Of a DNA stretch of 64,000 bases, positions 26,182 through 35,803 are shown in pieces. Position 1 is the first letter of the stretch, and the number at the start of each line of letters is the position of its first letter. This DNA comes from Thalassovita sp. (GTDB lineage: Bacteria; Bacteroidota; Bacteroidia; Cytophagales; Flammeovirgaceae): assembly GCA_002729595.1 (NCBI GenBank), contig PBYL01000192.1:62001-126000 (forward strand), in the 5' to 3' direction. The position numbers and the translations under genes are program-made. The notes under the pieces were generated by a model that saw only the letters and a list, made by a program, of their open reading frames with translations, did not search any database and was not told the origin of the DNA.

Positions 26182-28833
26182 ATGAAATATTTATTTTTAC
26201 TCTCAATCCTAGTTTTTTCAGTCACACTTACAAATGCGCAGGGTATTAAAGGAAAGGTAACAGATTCCGAAGGTGCTCCACTTCCTTTCACCACCATTTA
26301 CATCAAGCAATTAGAAACTGGTACCAGCACTAATATGGAAGGTGAATATCAATTTAAGTTAAAACCGGGTACTTACGATGTGCTTTATCAATATTTGGGA
26401 TACGAAGCAGTACAGAAAAAAGTAGAGATTGCTAGCGACTTTCAAGTAATAGATGTGACTATGCAAACTCAGATAATCGAGCTTAAAGAAGTCCTCATAA
26501 AATCGAACAAAGAAGATCCTGCTTATGCTATTATGCGAAAGGCAATTGCGAAGAGTAAATTTCATACCTTGCAAGTTGATGCTTATAGTTGTAGGGTATA
26601 TGTAAAAGGTAGTGGCCGTTTAAAAGACTATCCTTTCTTTTTGAGAAAAGCAATAGAAGATGAAGGCATAGATACCACCACCACTTTTACTTCGGAATCT
26701 ATCAGTGAGGTTTCTTACGAAAGACCGAATACTGTTAAAGAAAAAGTGATTTCTGTGAGAAAAAATGGCGATGATAATTCTACCAGCCCGAACGGCTATA
26801 TTACTGGTAGTTTTTATGAGCCAAAAATAGTTTCTGCTATTTCACCACTTTCTCCAAGAGCTTTTGCATATTATAGGTTTGAATATGTTGGTACCTTTCG
26901 CGATAGAGATTACGACATAAATAAGATTAAAGTAATCCCCAGATCGAAGGGCGACGATGTTTTCGCAGGATATATTTTTATAGTAGATGATCTTTGGAGC
27001 ATACACAGCTTAAGCCTTAAAACTTATAAGCAAGGCATCCTTTTCCATATAGACCAAATTTATGGCCCGATTGAAGAAAAAGTTTGGTTACCACTTAGCC
27101 ACAAGTTTGATGTAACAGGAAAAATATTCGGTATCGAATTCGAATATAAATATCTGGCAACAGTGAGTGATTATGAAATTACCCTTAACCCAGATTTAGA
27201 AGATACCGAGATTGAAGTAATTGATGAGAAAACAGAAAAGGAACTTGTAGCAGCACTGGCAAAAGAAGAAGAGCTTTCTAAAAGAGTTGAAGAAGAACCA
27301 GATGTGGCTCTTAAAGAGCAGAAGAAATTTACCCGTAAAGAGCTAAAAAAAGTATTAAACGATTATGAGAAGCAGCTAGACGAAGCCGAGTCTAAAATGG
27401 ATACAATGAATGTAGAAATTGTATCTAATTACAGCATGACTATAGATTCGCTAGCTGGCAAAGATGAATCTTATTGGCAAGAAGTACGACCGGTTCCTCT
27501 AACAGAGATGGAAAAAAAGAGCTACGAGAAACTAGATAGCATAGCAGTAGCCGAAGAAACCGCTGCCAAAGATACCACCAGCACTGGCGATAAAAGGAAG
27601 TCTAAACGCAAAGGTAATTTCCATCCGGAAGATATATTACTTGGCACCACTTTTAAACTGAGCGATAAAACCAGGTTAGAATATAAATCACCTTTAACCA
27701 CAGTAAATTTTAACACCGTAGAAGGTTATGTTTTTGAAGTTCCACTAGAATTAAGAACCCGTTTCGAAAACTATAAGCGACTAAACTTTGAAGCTCGTGG
27801 AAGATATTCTTTTGCAAGAGAAAAAGTAAATGGAAAATTAACCGGTACCTATCAATATAAAAGAAAAGCTGAAGAAGGACAGCTTGTAATAGAAGGTGGA
27901 AGGTACATTAATCAGTTGAATGAAGAGCAACCTATCCATCCGATTATCAATGCTTTTTCAACTTTGCTATGGGAAAGGAATTACATGAAAATCTTTGAAA
28001 AAGATTATGTGAAAGCGACTCATTTCCAGAAAATAAAAGAAGGATTGGTTATTAAATATGGTGTTGAATGGGCAAGACGCTATCAGTTATTCAACAATAC
28101 TGATCATGTCTATTTTGATAAAGACAACAGAGTTTATACCCCTAATAATCCGCCAAATTTCGATTTATTAGATACGAGTTTCCCAGAGCATGAGGCATTT
28201 ATTTTCCATACAGATTTAGAATACTTGCCATTTCTCAAATATGTAATGCGCAATGGAAAACGCAGGCTAATTCCTAACTCATCACCTTTATTCAGGTTGA
28301 GTTATAGGAAAGGTATTAATGATGTTTTTGGTAGTGATGTTGATTACGATTTGCTCGAAGTAGGCTTTAAGCACCGTGTAAAAATTGGTGTTAGAGGTAG
28401 GTTAGATGTAAATGCTTTTGCTGGTAAGTTCTTGAACAACAATAGCCTCTCTTTTATAGACTTTAAGCATTTTCCAGGAAACCAAACAGTCTTACAAACT
28501 TCTGATCCGGTAAACAGCTATCGCCTGCTTGATTATTACTACTACAGTACGCAAGATCAATATGTAGGAAGTACCATGTTCTACCAGTTTAGAAAGTTTT
28601 TGCTTACTCAAATTTTCGAAGTGAGATTGGCGGGATTAAAAGAAAACATCTTATTCAATTATCTCAAAACAGATGCTTCGCCACATTATATGGAAGTGGG
28701 TTATAGCCTCGATAACATCTTTAGATTTTTTAGAGTAGAAGCTATTGCCTCTTTTGAAGATATGGAATATAAAGATTTTGGAATTCGAATTGGTATCTCA
28801 ACCAACATCGGAGAGTTATTCGATATTAATTGA
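26182..28833 (+). CDS. DUF5686 outer membrane protein with carboxypeptidase-like domain
   Basis: An 883-residue outer membrane protein. A signal peptide (cleavage near TNAQG) is followed by a carboxypeptidase regulatory-like beta sandwich (about 22-105, IKGKVTDSEGAPLPFTTIYI). Then comes DUF5686, which begins with AYAIMRKAIAKSKFH and runs to the C-terminal beta barrel. A charged coiled-coil-like insert (about 350-470) is rich in Lys and Glu. The chain ends with barrel strands. The family is widespread in Bacteroidota; its molecular function is not established. Monocistronic, followed by a terminator. Confidence 0.88.
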   Translation: MKYLFLLSILVFSVTLTNAQGIKGKVTDSEGAPLPFTTIYIKQLETGTSTNMEGEYQFKLKPGTYDVLYQYLGYEAVQKKVEIASDFQVIDVTMQTQIIELKEVLIKSNKEDPAYAIMRKAIAKSKFHTLQVDAYSCRVYVKGSGRLKDYPFFLRKAIEDEGIDTTTTFTSESISEVSYERPNTVKEKVISVRKNGDDNSTSPNGYITGSFYEPKIVSAISPLSPRAFAYYRFEYVGTFRDRDYDINKIKVIPRSKGDDVFAGYIFIVDDLWSIHSLSLKTYKQGILFHIDQIYGPIEEKVWLPLSHKFDVTGKIFGIEFEYKYLATVSDYEITLNPDLEDTEIEVIDEKTEKELVAALAKEEELSKRVEEEPDVALKEQKKFTRKELKKVLNDYEKQLDEAESKMDTMNVEIVSNYSMTIDSLAGKDESYWQEVRPVPLTEMEKKSYEKLDSIAVAEETAAKDTTSTGDKRKSKRKGNFHPEDILLGTTFKLSDKTRLEYKSPLTTVNFNTVEGYVFEVPLELRTRFENYKRLNFEARGRYSFAREKVNGKLTGTYQYKRKAEEGQLVIEGGRYINQLNEEQPIHPIINAFSTLLWERNYMKIFEKDYVKATHFQKIKEGLVIKYGVEWARRYQLFNNTDHVYFDKDNRVYTPNNPPNFDLLDTSFPEHEAFIFHTDLEYLPFLKYVMRNGKRRLIPNSSPLFRLSYRKGINDVFGSDVDYDLLEVGFKHRVKIGVRGRLDVNAFAGKFLNNNSLSFIDFKHFPGNQTVLQTSDPVNSYRLLDYYYYSTQDQYVGSTMFYQFRKFLLTQIFEVRLAGLKENILFNYLKTDASPHYMEVGYSLDNIFRFFRVEAIASFEDMEYKDFGIRIGISTNIGELFDIN

Positions 28834-28856
28834 TATTCATAATTGAATATATTTTT

Positions 28857-28887
28857 AAACCATCTGTATGCAAATGCAGGTGGTTTT
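28857..28887 (+). terminator. Terminator of the DUF5686 gene
   Basis: AAACCATCTG pairs with CAGGTGGTTT (one G-T wobble) around a 10-nt loop and is followed by TTATTCTTTT. It overlaps the stop of the convergent AI-2E-type gene. Confidence 0.75.
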
Positions 28888-29926
28888 ATTCTTTTCCTAA
28901 GATGGTAGCAACTCCTTGCAAACTATCGAAATGAGAGCAAACTAGTTTGATTACTGCCATACTCGGTACTGCTAGTATTAAACCGATTAATCCCCACAAC
29001 TGCCCAAATGCCAATAGGCCAAAAATTACTGCCATTGCATTGAGCTTAACTTCTGAGCCGACCACTTTTGGTGTGATGTAATTCCCTTCGAGAAACTGCA
29101 CTAGCCAGTAAATACCTACTACTCCGGCGGCATACCAAATAGAATCTTTCGTAACCAATGCCACCATTACCGGAAGCAAGCCCCCTACTACTACACCTAC
29201 ATAAGGTAAAACAGTTAGCAAAGCTGAAAACAAGGCAAGAAATACCGCATATTTTATTCCTAAGAGCAATAATCCAACGGTGTTTAATACTGCAATAATT
29301 CCCACAACTTTCATCAATCCGAAGAAATAAGATTGGATTGTGTCTTTCATCTCTACTAACATAGTATCAATTTCGTCATGCTTTTCTTCTGAGAAAAACT
29401 GTAGAAACCCTTTAATAAATTTATCTCTGTAAAGCAGAATTAAGAAACAGTAAATCGGTACCATTCCTAAAAATGAGATTACATCTGAAGTAACTCCCAA
29501 AGCTCTAGTAGCATACCTACCACCAGATGACATAAAGTTAGAGCTAATTTTCTTAAGATAGTTTTCTTGTTCAGATTGAGAAATACCAAACCAGTTACTC
29601 ACTGTATCGAGCAAATTGTCAAAGTCTTTTTGAATCTTACTTTCTATGTTGGGGAAATCGTTCAAGAAACTGTTGATCTGTGCAGAAAATAAATAGAACA
29701 ACAGCAAAATTGTTAGGGTAATAGTAACTAAAACCAGAACAATGGAAAGTACTCTACTTACTTTCCATGATTCTAGCTTGTCGCAAAGTGGTAAAAGTAA
29801 TACTGATATAAAACCCGAAAAAATTACCGGAGCTAGCAGTGCCTTTAAAAAGAATAAGGCTAAAATTACCACCACTACAATGAAGAGAATTTTACTACTA
29901 TAGTCTATTCGTTTGTATGTCTTCAT
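28886..29926 (-). CDS. AI-2E/PerM-family membrane transporter
   Basis: A 346-residue protein with eight hydrophobic segments arranged as in the AI-2E exporter/PerM family. Two N-terminal TM helices (about 10-40) come first, then an extended amphipathic region (about 85-145). The C-terminal half carries the family residues LPYVGVVVGGLLP and VVGSEVKLNAMAVIFGLLAFG. Family members include autoinducer exporters and Na+/H+ antiporters, so the substrate is not assigned. Monocistronic. Confidence 0.9.
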   Translation of the reverse strand: MKTYKRIDYSSKILFIVVVVILALFFLKALLAPVIFSGFISVLLLPLCDKLESWKVSRVLSIVLVLVTITLTILLLFYLFSAQINSFLNDFPNIESKIQKDFDNLLDTVSNWFGISQSEQENYLKKISSNFMSSGGRYATRALGVTSDVISFLGMVPIYCFLILLYRDKFIKGFLQFFSEEKHDEIDTMLVEMKDTIQSYFFGLMKVVGIIAVLNTVGLLLLGIKYAVFLALFSALLTVLPYVGVVVGGLLPVMVALVTKDSIWYAAGVVGIYWLVQFLEGNYITPKVVGSEVKLNAMAVIFGLLAFGQLWGLIGLILAVPSMAVIKLVCSHFDSLQGVATILGKE

Positions 29927-29981
29927 TGTTAGCTTGTAGGATTATTTGGTTTATGGCTTATGTGTTGTAATTGGTTAAGTG

Positions 29982-30338
29982 TTAGCTATTCTCAACTGGC
30001 TCTATACTCCTCTCCAACATTATTTCAATTTCAGGTAAATCGTTGGTAATCACACTCCAAATCATGTTGTGGTCAAGCTCTGTTTCCTGATTGTATCTGG
30101 CATTTCTAAAATTTGCCAAATTCTCATAGATGTTTCTGTTTTCTAACTCCACATCTGGTATGTTCAGAATTTCATAAGAAGCTTGCCCAACTTCTTGCAG
30201 TTGAGAATAGATTCTTTCTTTTAGTTGTTCGTTTCTCTCAAATTCCTCGTGGCTACTTGAATTTGCCTCAGTAAGAATTTCATTGATAATATGTAGAATA
30301 AATGTGTTGTGTTGGTTTAATTCTGGTTGATTGTTCAT
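29982..30338 (-). CDS. Hypothetical helical protein, 118 residues
   Basis: A small acidic, glutamine- and asparagine-rich soluble protein predicted to be mostly helical (TFILHIINEILTEAN, EQLKERIYSQLQEVG, NIYENLANFRNARYN). No signal peptide, TM segment or known motif. The frame is open and the codon use resembles its neighbours. It lies 55 bp upstream of the transporter gene on the same strand and could share its transcript. Function unknown. Confidence 0.5.
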   Translation of the reverse strand: MNNQPELNQHNTFILHIINEILTEANSSSHEEFERNEQLKERIYSQLQEVGQASYEILNIPDVELENRNIYENLANFRNARYNQETELDHNMIWSVITNDLPEIEIMLERSIEPVENS

Positions 30339-30631
30339 AGCTATATATTTTCTGGATACCCAAAACCAGAATTACACAAAATGTTTATGCAACTCTAGCT
30401 TGGATATTTTTCCGAAATCATTTTCTATATATCCTATAAAAGATTTATGCCAGAGCTGAAAGTCTTTTTCTATGAAATGAAATATGGAGGAATAATCAGT
30501 TTACTAGACTGTAAACCAGTTACTTATGTAAAGTGATTATTAAAACTGAAAATTGAGAGGCTACAAATCAAAAAATGGAAACCGTAGTGCACAATCACCA
30601 AGGTTGTAGAATTATTTCACAAATTAAACTC

Positions 30632-31444
30632 CTATAAAATGCCGCTTAAGTTATCGCGATAGTTTCTACTTGTCTTAATTTTTTCGCCATTACTCATAGT
30701 AGCTACAAACTCATTATTGAAATATGGTTCTAATTCTACTACATGATGCAAGTTGATAATGCTCGATTTATGCACCCTAATAAACTGTGCTGAGGGTAAA
30801 AATTGCTCCATTTTTTTCATGCTTTCCCTCACCAGATAAAAGCGCTCCTTTACATGAATTTTCACATAATAATCGTAAGCCTGCACCCAGATTATTTGCG
30901 AAAGATCAACAAAATAGATTTTGCCATCTGCCTTAATCACCAATCTGTTATTGATAATTTTATTATTACTACCACCTTCTGGTACAATCTGCTGAGGAGA
31001 ATTATTCGTTGCTTTTTCTTTTATGTCTCCAAGCAAACCTGTGAGGTTAGAATTTTCTTTGTTTTTTCTGTTGGCATAAATTCTTTTCTTGGCAAACTCC
31101 AAAGCTTTAAAAAATCGATCGTCTGTAAAGGGTTTTAGCAAATAATCTACCGCGTGGTTTTCAAATGCTTTTAATGAATATTGATCGTATGCGGTAATGA
31201 AAATAACTTCTGGCAAATTGGCTTCACTTAAACTACTCAGCACTTCAAAGCCATTGATGGAAGGCATTTGAATATCCAGAAACATTAATTCTGGTTGGTA
31301 CTCTTGCACTGCTTTTATGGCTTCGAGTCCATTTTTGCAAAGCGCCTTCACATTAATTTCTATATCTTTTTCTAGCAAAAGAGCCACACCTTCTCTTGCT
31401 TCTTTTTCATCATCTACGATTATTACTGCAATCTCAGCCATCAT
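30632..31444 (-). CDS. LytTR-family response regulator
   Basis: A 270-residue two-component regulator. The receiver domain (about 5-125) has the acidic pair Asp11-Asp12, the phospho-acceptor Asp57 in MFLDIQMP, and the conserved Lys in YLLKPF. A linker of about 35 residues follows, then a LytTR DNA-binding domain (about 165-270) with SQIIWVQAYDYYVKIHV and FIRVHKSSIINL. Its start overlaps the stop of the kinase gene by 4 bp (ATGA), so the pair is translationally coupled. Target genes unknown. Confidence 0.95.
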   Translation of the reverse strand: MMAEIAVIIVDDEKEAREGVALLLEKDIEINVKALCKNGLEAIKAVQEYQPELMFLDIQMPSINGFEVLSSLSEANLPEVIFITAYDQYSLKAFENHAVDYLLKPFTDDRFFKALEFAKKRIYANRKNKENSNLTGLLGDIKEKATNNSPQQIVPEGGSNNKIINNRLVIKADGKIYFVDLSQIIWVQAYDYYVKIHVKERFYLVRESMKKMEQFLPSAQFIRVHKSSIINLHHVVELEPYFNNEFVATMSNGEKIKTSRNYRDNLSGIL

Positions 31445-32547
31445 TTAACTATTTGAAATGGTAGAATAATTCTTACTAAAACACCTCCGGCATCATCAGA
31501 AACCTGAAACTTAAAACCGCCTTTGTACAACTGCCTGAGTCGATGCGCTGTGTTGGCTACACCAATGCCATTGCTACTCACCATTGTCCATTCTGGTGGC
31601 AAGGTGGAACCAGTGTTGAATACATCCAATACTACATCGCTATCGTGTTTTTTAATGGATATGCGGATAAGCTCTTCGCCAATACTAGAGGCAATGCCAT
31701 GCTTAAATGCATTTTCGACAATGGGTTGTAACAATAAGTTAGGCACCTTGCAAATTTTGGTTTCTTCATCAATATCAAACTCAATCCTCAACCGATCTTG
31801 ATACCTCACTTCTTCTATTGCCAAATATTTTTTTAGCAATTGAAGCTCCTCATCCAAACTCACAAATTGCCTGTTTTCACTACTTAATGAACTTCGCAAC
31901 ATATCGCTCAAACCCGAAATCATTTCCACCGCTTTATCATTGCTTTGCCTTCTCACCATCATGGCAATGGTATTTAATGCATTAAATAGAAAGTGAGGCT
32001 TTAATTGCATCTTTAATGTTTGCAATTGGTTTTTTACCAACTTCGATTCTAACTCTGCAGACCAATCGAACTGGTTTTTGTACCTACCATAAATATCTAA
32101 ACTGAGTAAGCCCGCAACAAAAATCACATAATAGATAAACCCTTGGTACAAATCCCACCAACTACTTAATGTAATTCCATATAGCTCTGCCCATTGGTAA
32201 GTTTCTTTTTCTAGAAATAGTCTTTCGAGTAAAACTGCATTTACACCACTAAAAAACTTGGCAGTAAAAACGAAGAAGCAAGCAAAGATTAAATGAGTAA
32301 TTATAAACAAACTTTTCCCCCACGATCTGGATGTGAGGTAAAGCCGAATTACCAAAAAACTTAACAACCAACAAGACAAGTAGTAGCTTCCCGGATAATA
32401 AATAAGCTGCTTAAAAGGATAACTTTTGCTTTGGAGTTGATACAGGTGTAAATCGTTAAAAAAAGCAGCAAAACAGAGTAATAGCCAGAAAAGAAAATTC
32501 CATCCGTAAAAGTTTTTTATGAAGAATATCCTTCTGGTTTCATGCAT
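31441..32547 (-). CDS. LytS-like sensor histidine kinase
   Basis: A 368-residue inner membrane kinase of the His_kinase (PF06580) type. About four TM helices (residues 15-150) carry no obvious sensor domain. The dimerisation/phospho-acceptor segment is LKPHFLFNALN with His185, and the ATPase has the N box PIVENAFKHG and a GIGVANTAHRL segment. It is the cognate kinase of the LytTR regulator encoded immediately downstream. The signal is unknown. Confidence 0.94.
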   Translation of the reverse strand: MHETRRIFFIKNFYGWNFLFWLLLCFAAFFNDLHLYQLQSKSYPFKQLIYYPGSYYLSCWLLSFLVIRLYLTSRSWGKSLFIITHLIFACFFVFTAKFFSGVNAVLLERLFLEKETYQWAELYGITLSSWWDLYQGFIYYVIFVAGLLSLDIYGRYKNQFDWSAELESKLVKNQLQTLKMQLKPHFLFNALNTIAMMVRRQSNDKAVEMISGLSDMLRSSLSSENRQFVSLDEELQLLKKYLAIEEVRYQDRLRIEFDIDEETKICKVPNLLLQPIVENAFKHGIASSIGEELIRISIKKHDSDVVLDVFNTGSTLPPEWTMVSSNGIGVANTAHRLRQLYKGGFKFQVSDDAGGVLVRIILPFQIVK

Positions 32548-32619
32548 ATTTTTAACGAAATATGTCTAAAAATATAAAGCTACCAATAGATAAGCAAAAT
32601 TTGATTTACAGACGGGGTT

Positions 32620-32838
32620 TTATTCCAATAGTCGGACGGTAACTGCATATAAATGTTTGCCAGCTTTAATTTCTACCTGACTGGTATTTTGCAATTCGCC
32701 TTTTAATATTCCGGGAATTAGAGCAGGATGGCCGGTTTTATTGAGCCGTTGGTTTAAGTCTTTTGAAAGTTTATCAAAGCTGGGAGTGACACAAAGTATT
32801 TGTTTTTCGGCATAATCTGCCAAAATGTAAATTTCCAT
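32620..32838 (-). CDS. Hypothetical protein, 72 residues
   Basis: A small soluble protein with mixed alpha/beta character (MEIYILADYAEKQILCV, then a helix FDKLSKDLNQRLNK and a C-terminal strand GKHLYAVTVRLLE). No motif recognised. The start is plausible and the stop precedes the kinase gene by about 70 bp on the same strand. It could be a real small gene; support is limited to open frame and composition. Confidence 0.4.
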   Translation of the reverse strand: MEIYILADYAEKQILCVTPSFDKLSKDLNQRLNKTGHPALIPGILKGELQNTSQVEIKAGKHLYAVTVRLLE

Positions 32839-32967
32839 CGCAGATATAAATGAGCATAGACAACAATGCTCTAATTTACATAAATTGCGATGGAAATTAA
32901 GGGATAACTAAATATTATAAATATTGTCAGATTCGATCTAAAACAATGTTTTCTCTATTCTGAAATT

Positions 32968-33987
32968 TTAGTGATCTAATAAATCTAAGTGATAGCGAGA
33001 AATAATGCTCTTCAACAGATTACCATATAATGGAGATGTTGCATAACCTACTCCACCATGTTTGCTCGATCCAATTTTGTCTGCCCAAGCTTCGTAGTTT
33101 TTGCCACCAGTAAACAGTTTGTAATATCTGCTGTTTGATGCTAAGAATATTGAGTGTGCTCTAAAAGATGCCCAAGGCGATCTGTATGCTTCAAAATTGT
33201 CTTTTACTAAACATTTGTAATAAGTCTTGCCATTACTTTTTATTAGTTTTTTGTTGATGATTTTATGTGCATTCTTTTTTGCTTCTTCAGCAGTGTAATA
33301 TTCAGTAGTAGTGCTTTTTGAGGTTTTGCCAGTTTTGTCTTTTATACCGAAATAGTTGTTGTGGATTATCCTTCTACCATAAGAAGTTTCGAGTGCTGCT
33401 TGCGCCAATGTAATGGATGCTGGCACATGAAATTTTGCCTGTTCCATTAATGCTGTTTCTAGCTTGTTAAGGTCTGCCGTGTCTGTAAAGAAATGATAAA
33501 CATGGCTAGCTGGTTTTACATTTCCGAGAATCATATTTTGAAAGAGCTCACTAATCTGCCTGTTAAGTGCAAGTAATTCTTTTGCGCTTAATTGGTCAGT
33601 TCTGCTCACACCTGCTTTGGTAGTATAGCTAAATATGAGTTTTTGCTTCTCAATTAAAAATCGTTTTCTAAGCTGATCTTTAGAAGTGCTCTCATTGTTA
33701 GATGCCAATAAAAACTCGTCGTTTTCAAAAACCTCTTCTGCGGTTAGTTTTTGCTCCGGTTCATTTTGGTAAATGTGATAAACCTTGGTTACCTGTTCGG
33801 GCGGGTTATCCGAATACCAATTCAAGTAGATAATTAACAATGCCAGAAACATTAACCAGCGATTGTTCAGGATGAAAAAGTTTTTTCCATCATTGTATTC
33901 AACATAAGCTCTCTTACCTGTAATACCAACACTTACAGGTTTCTTTTTGTAATTTACTACTGGTAAAGTAATCCTGAAATTTTTCAT
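32968..33987 (-). CDS. Glucosaminidase-domain peptidoglycan hydrolase
   Basis: A 339-residue membrane-anchored hydrolase. One TM helix lies at about 44-60 (LMFLALLIIYLNWY), with an exported linker and then a glucosaminidase (PF01832-type) domain from about 185. The domain shows FHVPASITLAQAALETSYG with the probable catalytic Glu, NNYFGIK, FEAYRSPWASFRAHSIFL, and the C-terminal WADKIGSSKHGGVGYATSP. It would cleave N-acetylglucosamine bonds in the cell wall. Monocistronic; an upstream AT-rich gap holds a nested inverted repeat at 34141. Confidence 0.9.
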   Translation of the reverse strand: MKNFRITLPVVNYKKKPVSVGITGKRAYVEYNDGKNFFILNNRWLMFLALLIIYLNWYSDNPPEQVTKVYHIYQNEPEQKLTAEEVFENDEFLLASNNESTSKDQLRKRFLIEKQKLIFSYTTKAGVSRTDQLSAKELLALNRQISELFQNMILGNVKPASHVYHFFTDTADLNKLETALMEQAKFHVPASITLAQAALETSYGRRIIHNNYFGIKDKTGKTSKSTTTEYYTAEEAKKNAHKIINKKLIKSNGKTYYKCLVKDNFEAYRSPWASFRAHSIFLASNSRYYKLFTGGKNYEAWADKIGSSKHGGVGYATSPLYGNLLKSIISRYHLDLLDH

Positions 33988-34140
33988 TTCTGCTCCTTTA
34001 AAAAATCTGACAACTACAGAAATTTTTATTAAAATTAAACAAGGGATTGACGAAAAAAATGCCTCCCTTCTATGGTAATTTTTGTTGTATTCTCTGATTA
34101 TCTCTGAATGTATATTCGAAGATACGAAATTAAATAATTA

Positions 34141-34183
34141 AATGTCAATATAATTAACAATTAATGTTAAAAATATTGACATT
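34141..34183. repeat. Nested inverted repeat between genes
   Basis: AATGTCAATA at 34141-34150 pairs exactly with TATTGACATT at 34174-34183. Inside it TTAACA pairs with TGTTAA. It lies 38 bp after the DUF389 stop and 150 bp before the glucosaminidase start. No T tract follows, so an operator or an RNA hairpin is as likely as a terminator. Confidence 0.6.
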
Positions 34184-34220
34184 CTATGTCTATTACCTGA
34201 GCAGATGTTGTTAAAAATTA

Positions 34221-35669
34221 TCAGTAAGATACTACCTCAACGTCTTTCTTTTTAAGCTTAACTTCAAGGTATTTTTCTATTCTATCTTGTTTCTGCTTCT
34301 TGTCGTAAGCTCTGTAAACAGATTTATCCCATTTTACCAGTGCTGTTACCACCTTTCTATTTCCTAGAGAATCGTAAGTTGTTTGATTTGTTCTGGCAAT
34401 AGCAAATTTTTCTACCTCAGGGAAAATCGCTTTAATCTCATCAGAAATTTCGTTGAATGGTAAACTGTCTGACATTACCATTGTTAACTCATTCTTTAGA
34501 CTATCAACTGCAGTAGTTTTTTTCACCATATCATTATTTTGTACTTGCTCCATGGCTGATACTTTCAATCTCAATTCTGTCATCTCTTCAGATAATTGCT
34601 TTCTTTCTTCATCTGGAGGAGCATCTGTTGGAGTAAGTTCGATACCCAATGAGTCTGGCACTGTAAAGCGTAAAAGTAAACTTTCTTTCATTTGCCTAAC
34701 CAACTTGTTTTGCAACCTACCCACTGAGTCTGGTGCAATATAGGAACCGAAGTAATAGACCTTGAGCGTACCCGTGCTATCATTATCAGCCCGATATGTC
34801 CATTGCGCACCTTTCTCTACATCATCATGAATGTTATCTTGGATAAATGACTTCAATACATTGCTTTCTGTAATGTTTTTTAATGAAGACATCAAGAATA
34901 TAAAACTTGGTATCATTAATAATGTCAAGAAAATATAACCATAGGTTGTTGCTCTTTTAGCTACAACTGGGTCAAGAATTTCAACCTGAGGGAATTTAAG
35001 AATTCTAACAATTACATATGTTGAAATACTAATTAATACAGCGTTTATAAAGAACAAGTAAAAAGCACCAAAGAATACCTCACCTCTACCTGTTGCCAAA
35101 CCAAAACCAGATGTACACAAAGGAGGCATTAAAGCAGTTGCGATAGCCACACCCGGTATAGCGTTGGTTTTGTTAGTTCTTGAACCAGCAATAATACCAG
35201 CCAAACCACCAAACAATGCCACTAAAGCATCTAGTGCTGTTGGGGTAATTCTGGCTTTCATCTCATCGGTGAAGTTACCAAATGGAGTGAAAGTAAAATA
35301 AACAATACTTACCATTAATGATAATGAAATTGCTACGGCAAAGTTTCTGAGCGATTTCATTAAACTGTCTCTGTCGTTAATACCAACAGACAAACCAATT
35401 CCTAAGATTGGCGACATTAATGGAGAAATAAGCATCGCACCGATAATAACTGCTGGTGAGTTAGTATCTAAACCGATACATGCTATAAAAGTAGAACATA
35501 TTAAAATCCAAAGGTTAGATCCTTCGAGCACTATTCCACCTTTAATACCACTTATGGTTCCTTCTACATCTGTATCATCTGCTAGACTTAATATTCTATT
35601 GATTACTTTTTTGATGTAGTTGAAAAGAGATTTAAAAGCTCTATTCCTTTCTTTTACTTCTTTGTTCAT
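34221..35669 (-). CDS. DUF389-family membrane protein
   Basis: A 482-residue protein. The N-terminal half has about six TM helices carrying the DUF389 signatures GIVLEGSNLWILICSTFIA, AVIIGAMLISPLMSPILGIG and NAIPGVAIATALMPPLC. The C-terminal half is a long soluble domain with coiled-coil character around residues 350-400, longer than the usual family core. Role of the family is not established. Monocistronic, divergent from the acyltransferase gene. Confidence 0.88.
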   Translation of the reverse strand: MNKEVKERNRAFKSLFNYIKKVINRILSLADDTDVEGTISGIKGGIVLEGSNLWILICSTFIACIGLDTNSPAVIIGAMLISPLMSPILGIGLSVGINDRDSLMKSLRNFAVAISLSLMVSIVYFTFTPFGNFTDEMKARITPTALDALVALFGGLAGIIAGSRTNKTNAIPGVAIATALMPPLCTSGFGLATGRGEVFFGAFYLFFINAVLISISTYVIVRILKFPQVEILDPVVAKRATTYGYIFLTLLMIPSFIFLMSSLKNITESNVLKSFIQDNIHDDVEKGAQWTYRADNDSTGTLKVYYFGSYIAPDSVGRLQNKLVRQMKESLLLRFTVPDSLGIELTPTDAPPDEERKQLSEEMTELRLKVSAMEQVQNNDMVKKTTAVDSLKNELTMVMSDSLPFNEISDEIKAIFPEVEKFAIARTNQTTYDSLGNRKVVTALVKWDKSVYRAYDKKQKQDRIEKYLEVKLKKKDVEVVSY

Positions 35670-35803
35670 TCAATTATTCTGATTATATGTTATGATGGTA
35701 AGACACACTTAATATTAAAAGTCACTGGTCATAAATAAAAATAATTCACAAAATGCTAAAATTTAAAATCTGCAAATTTGAAGTAGTTTAGATATTTTTA
35801 AGT

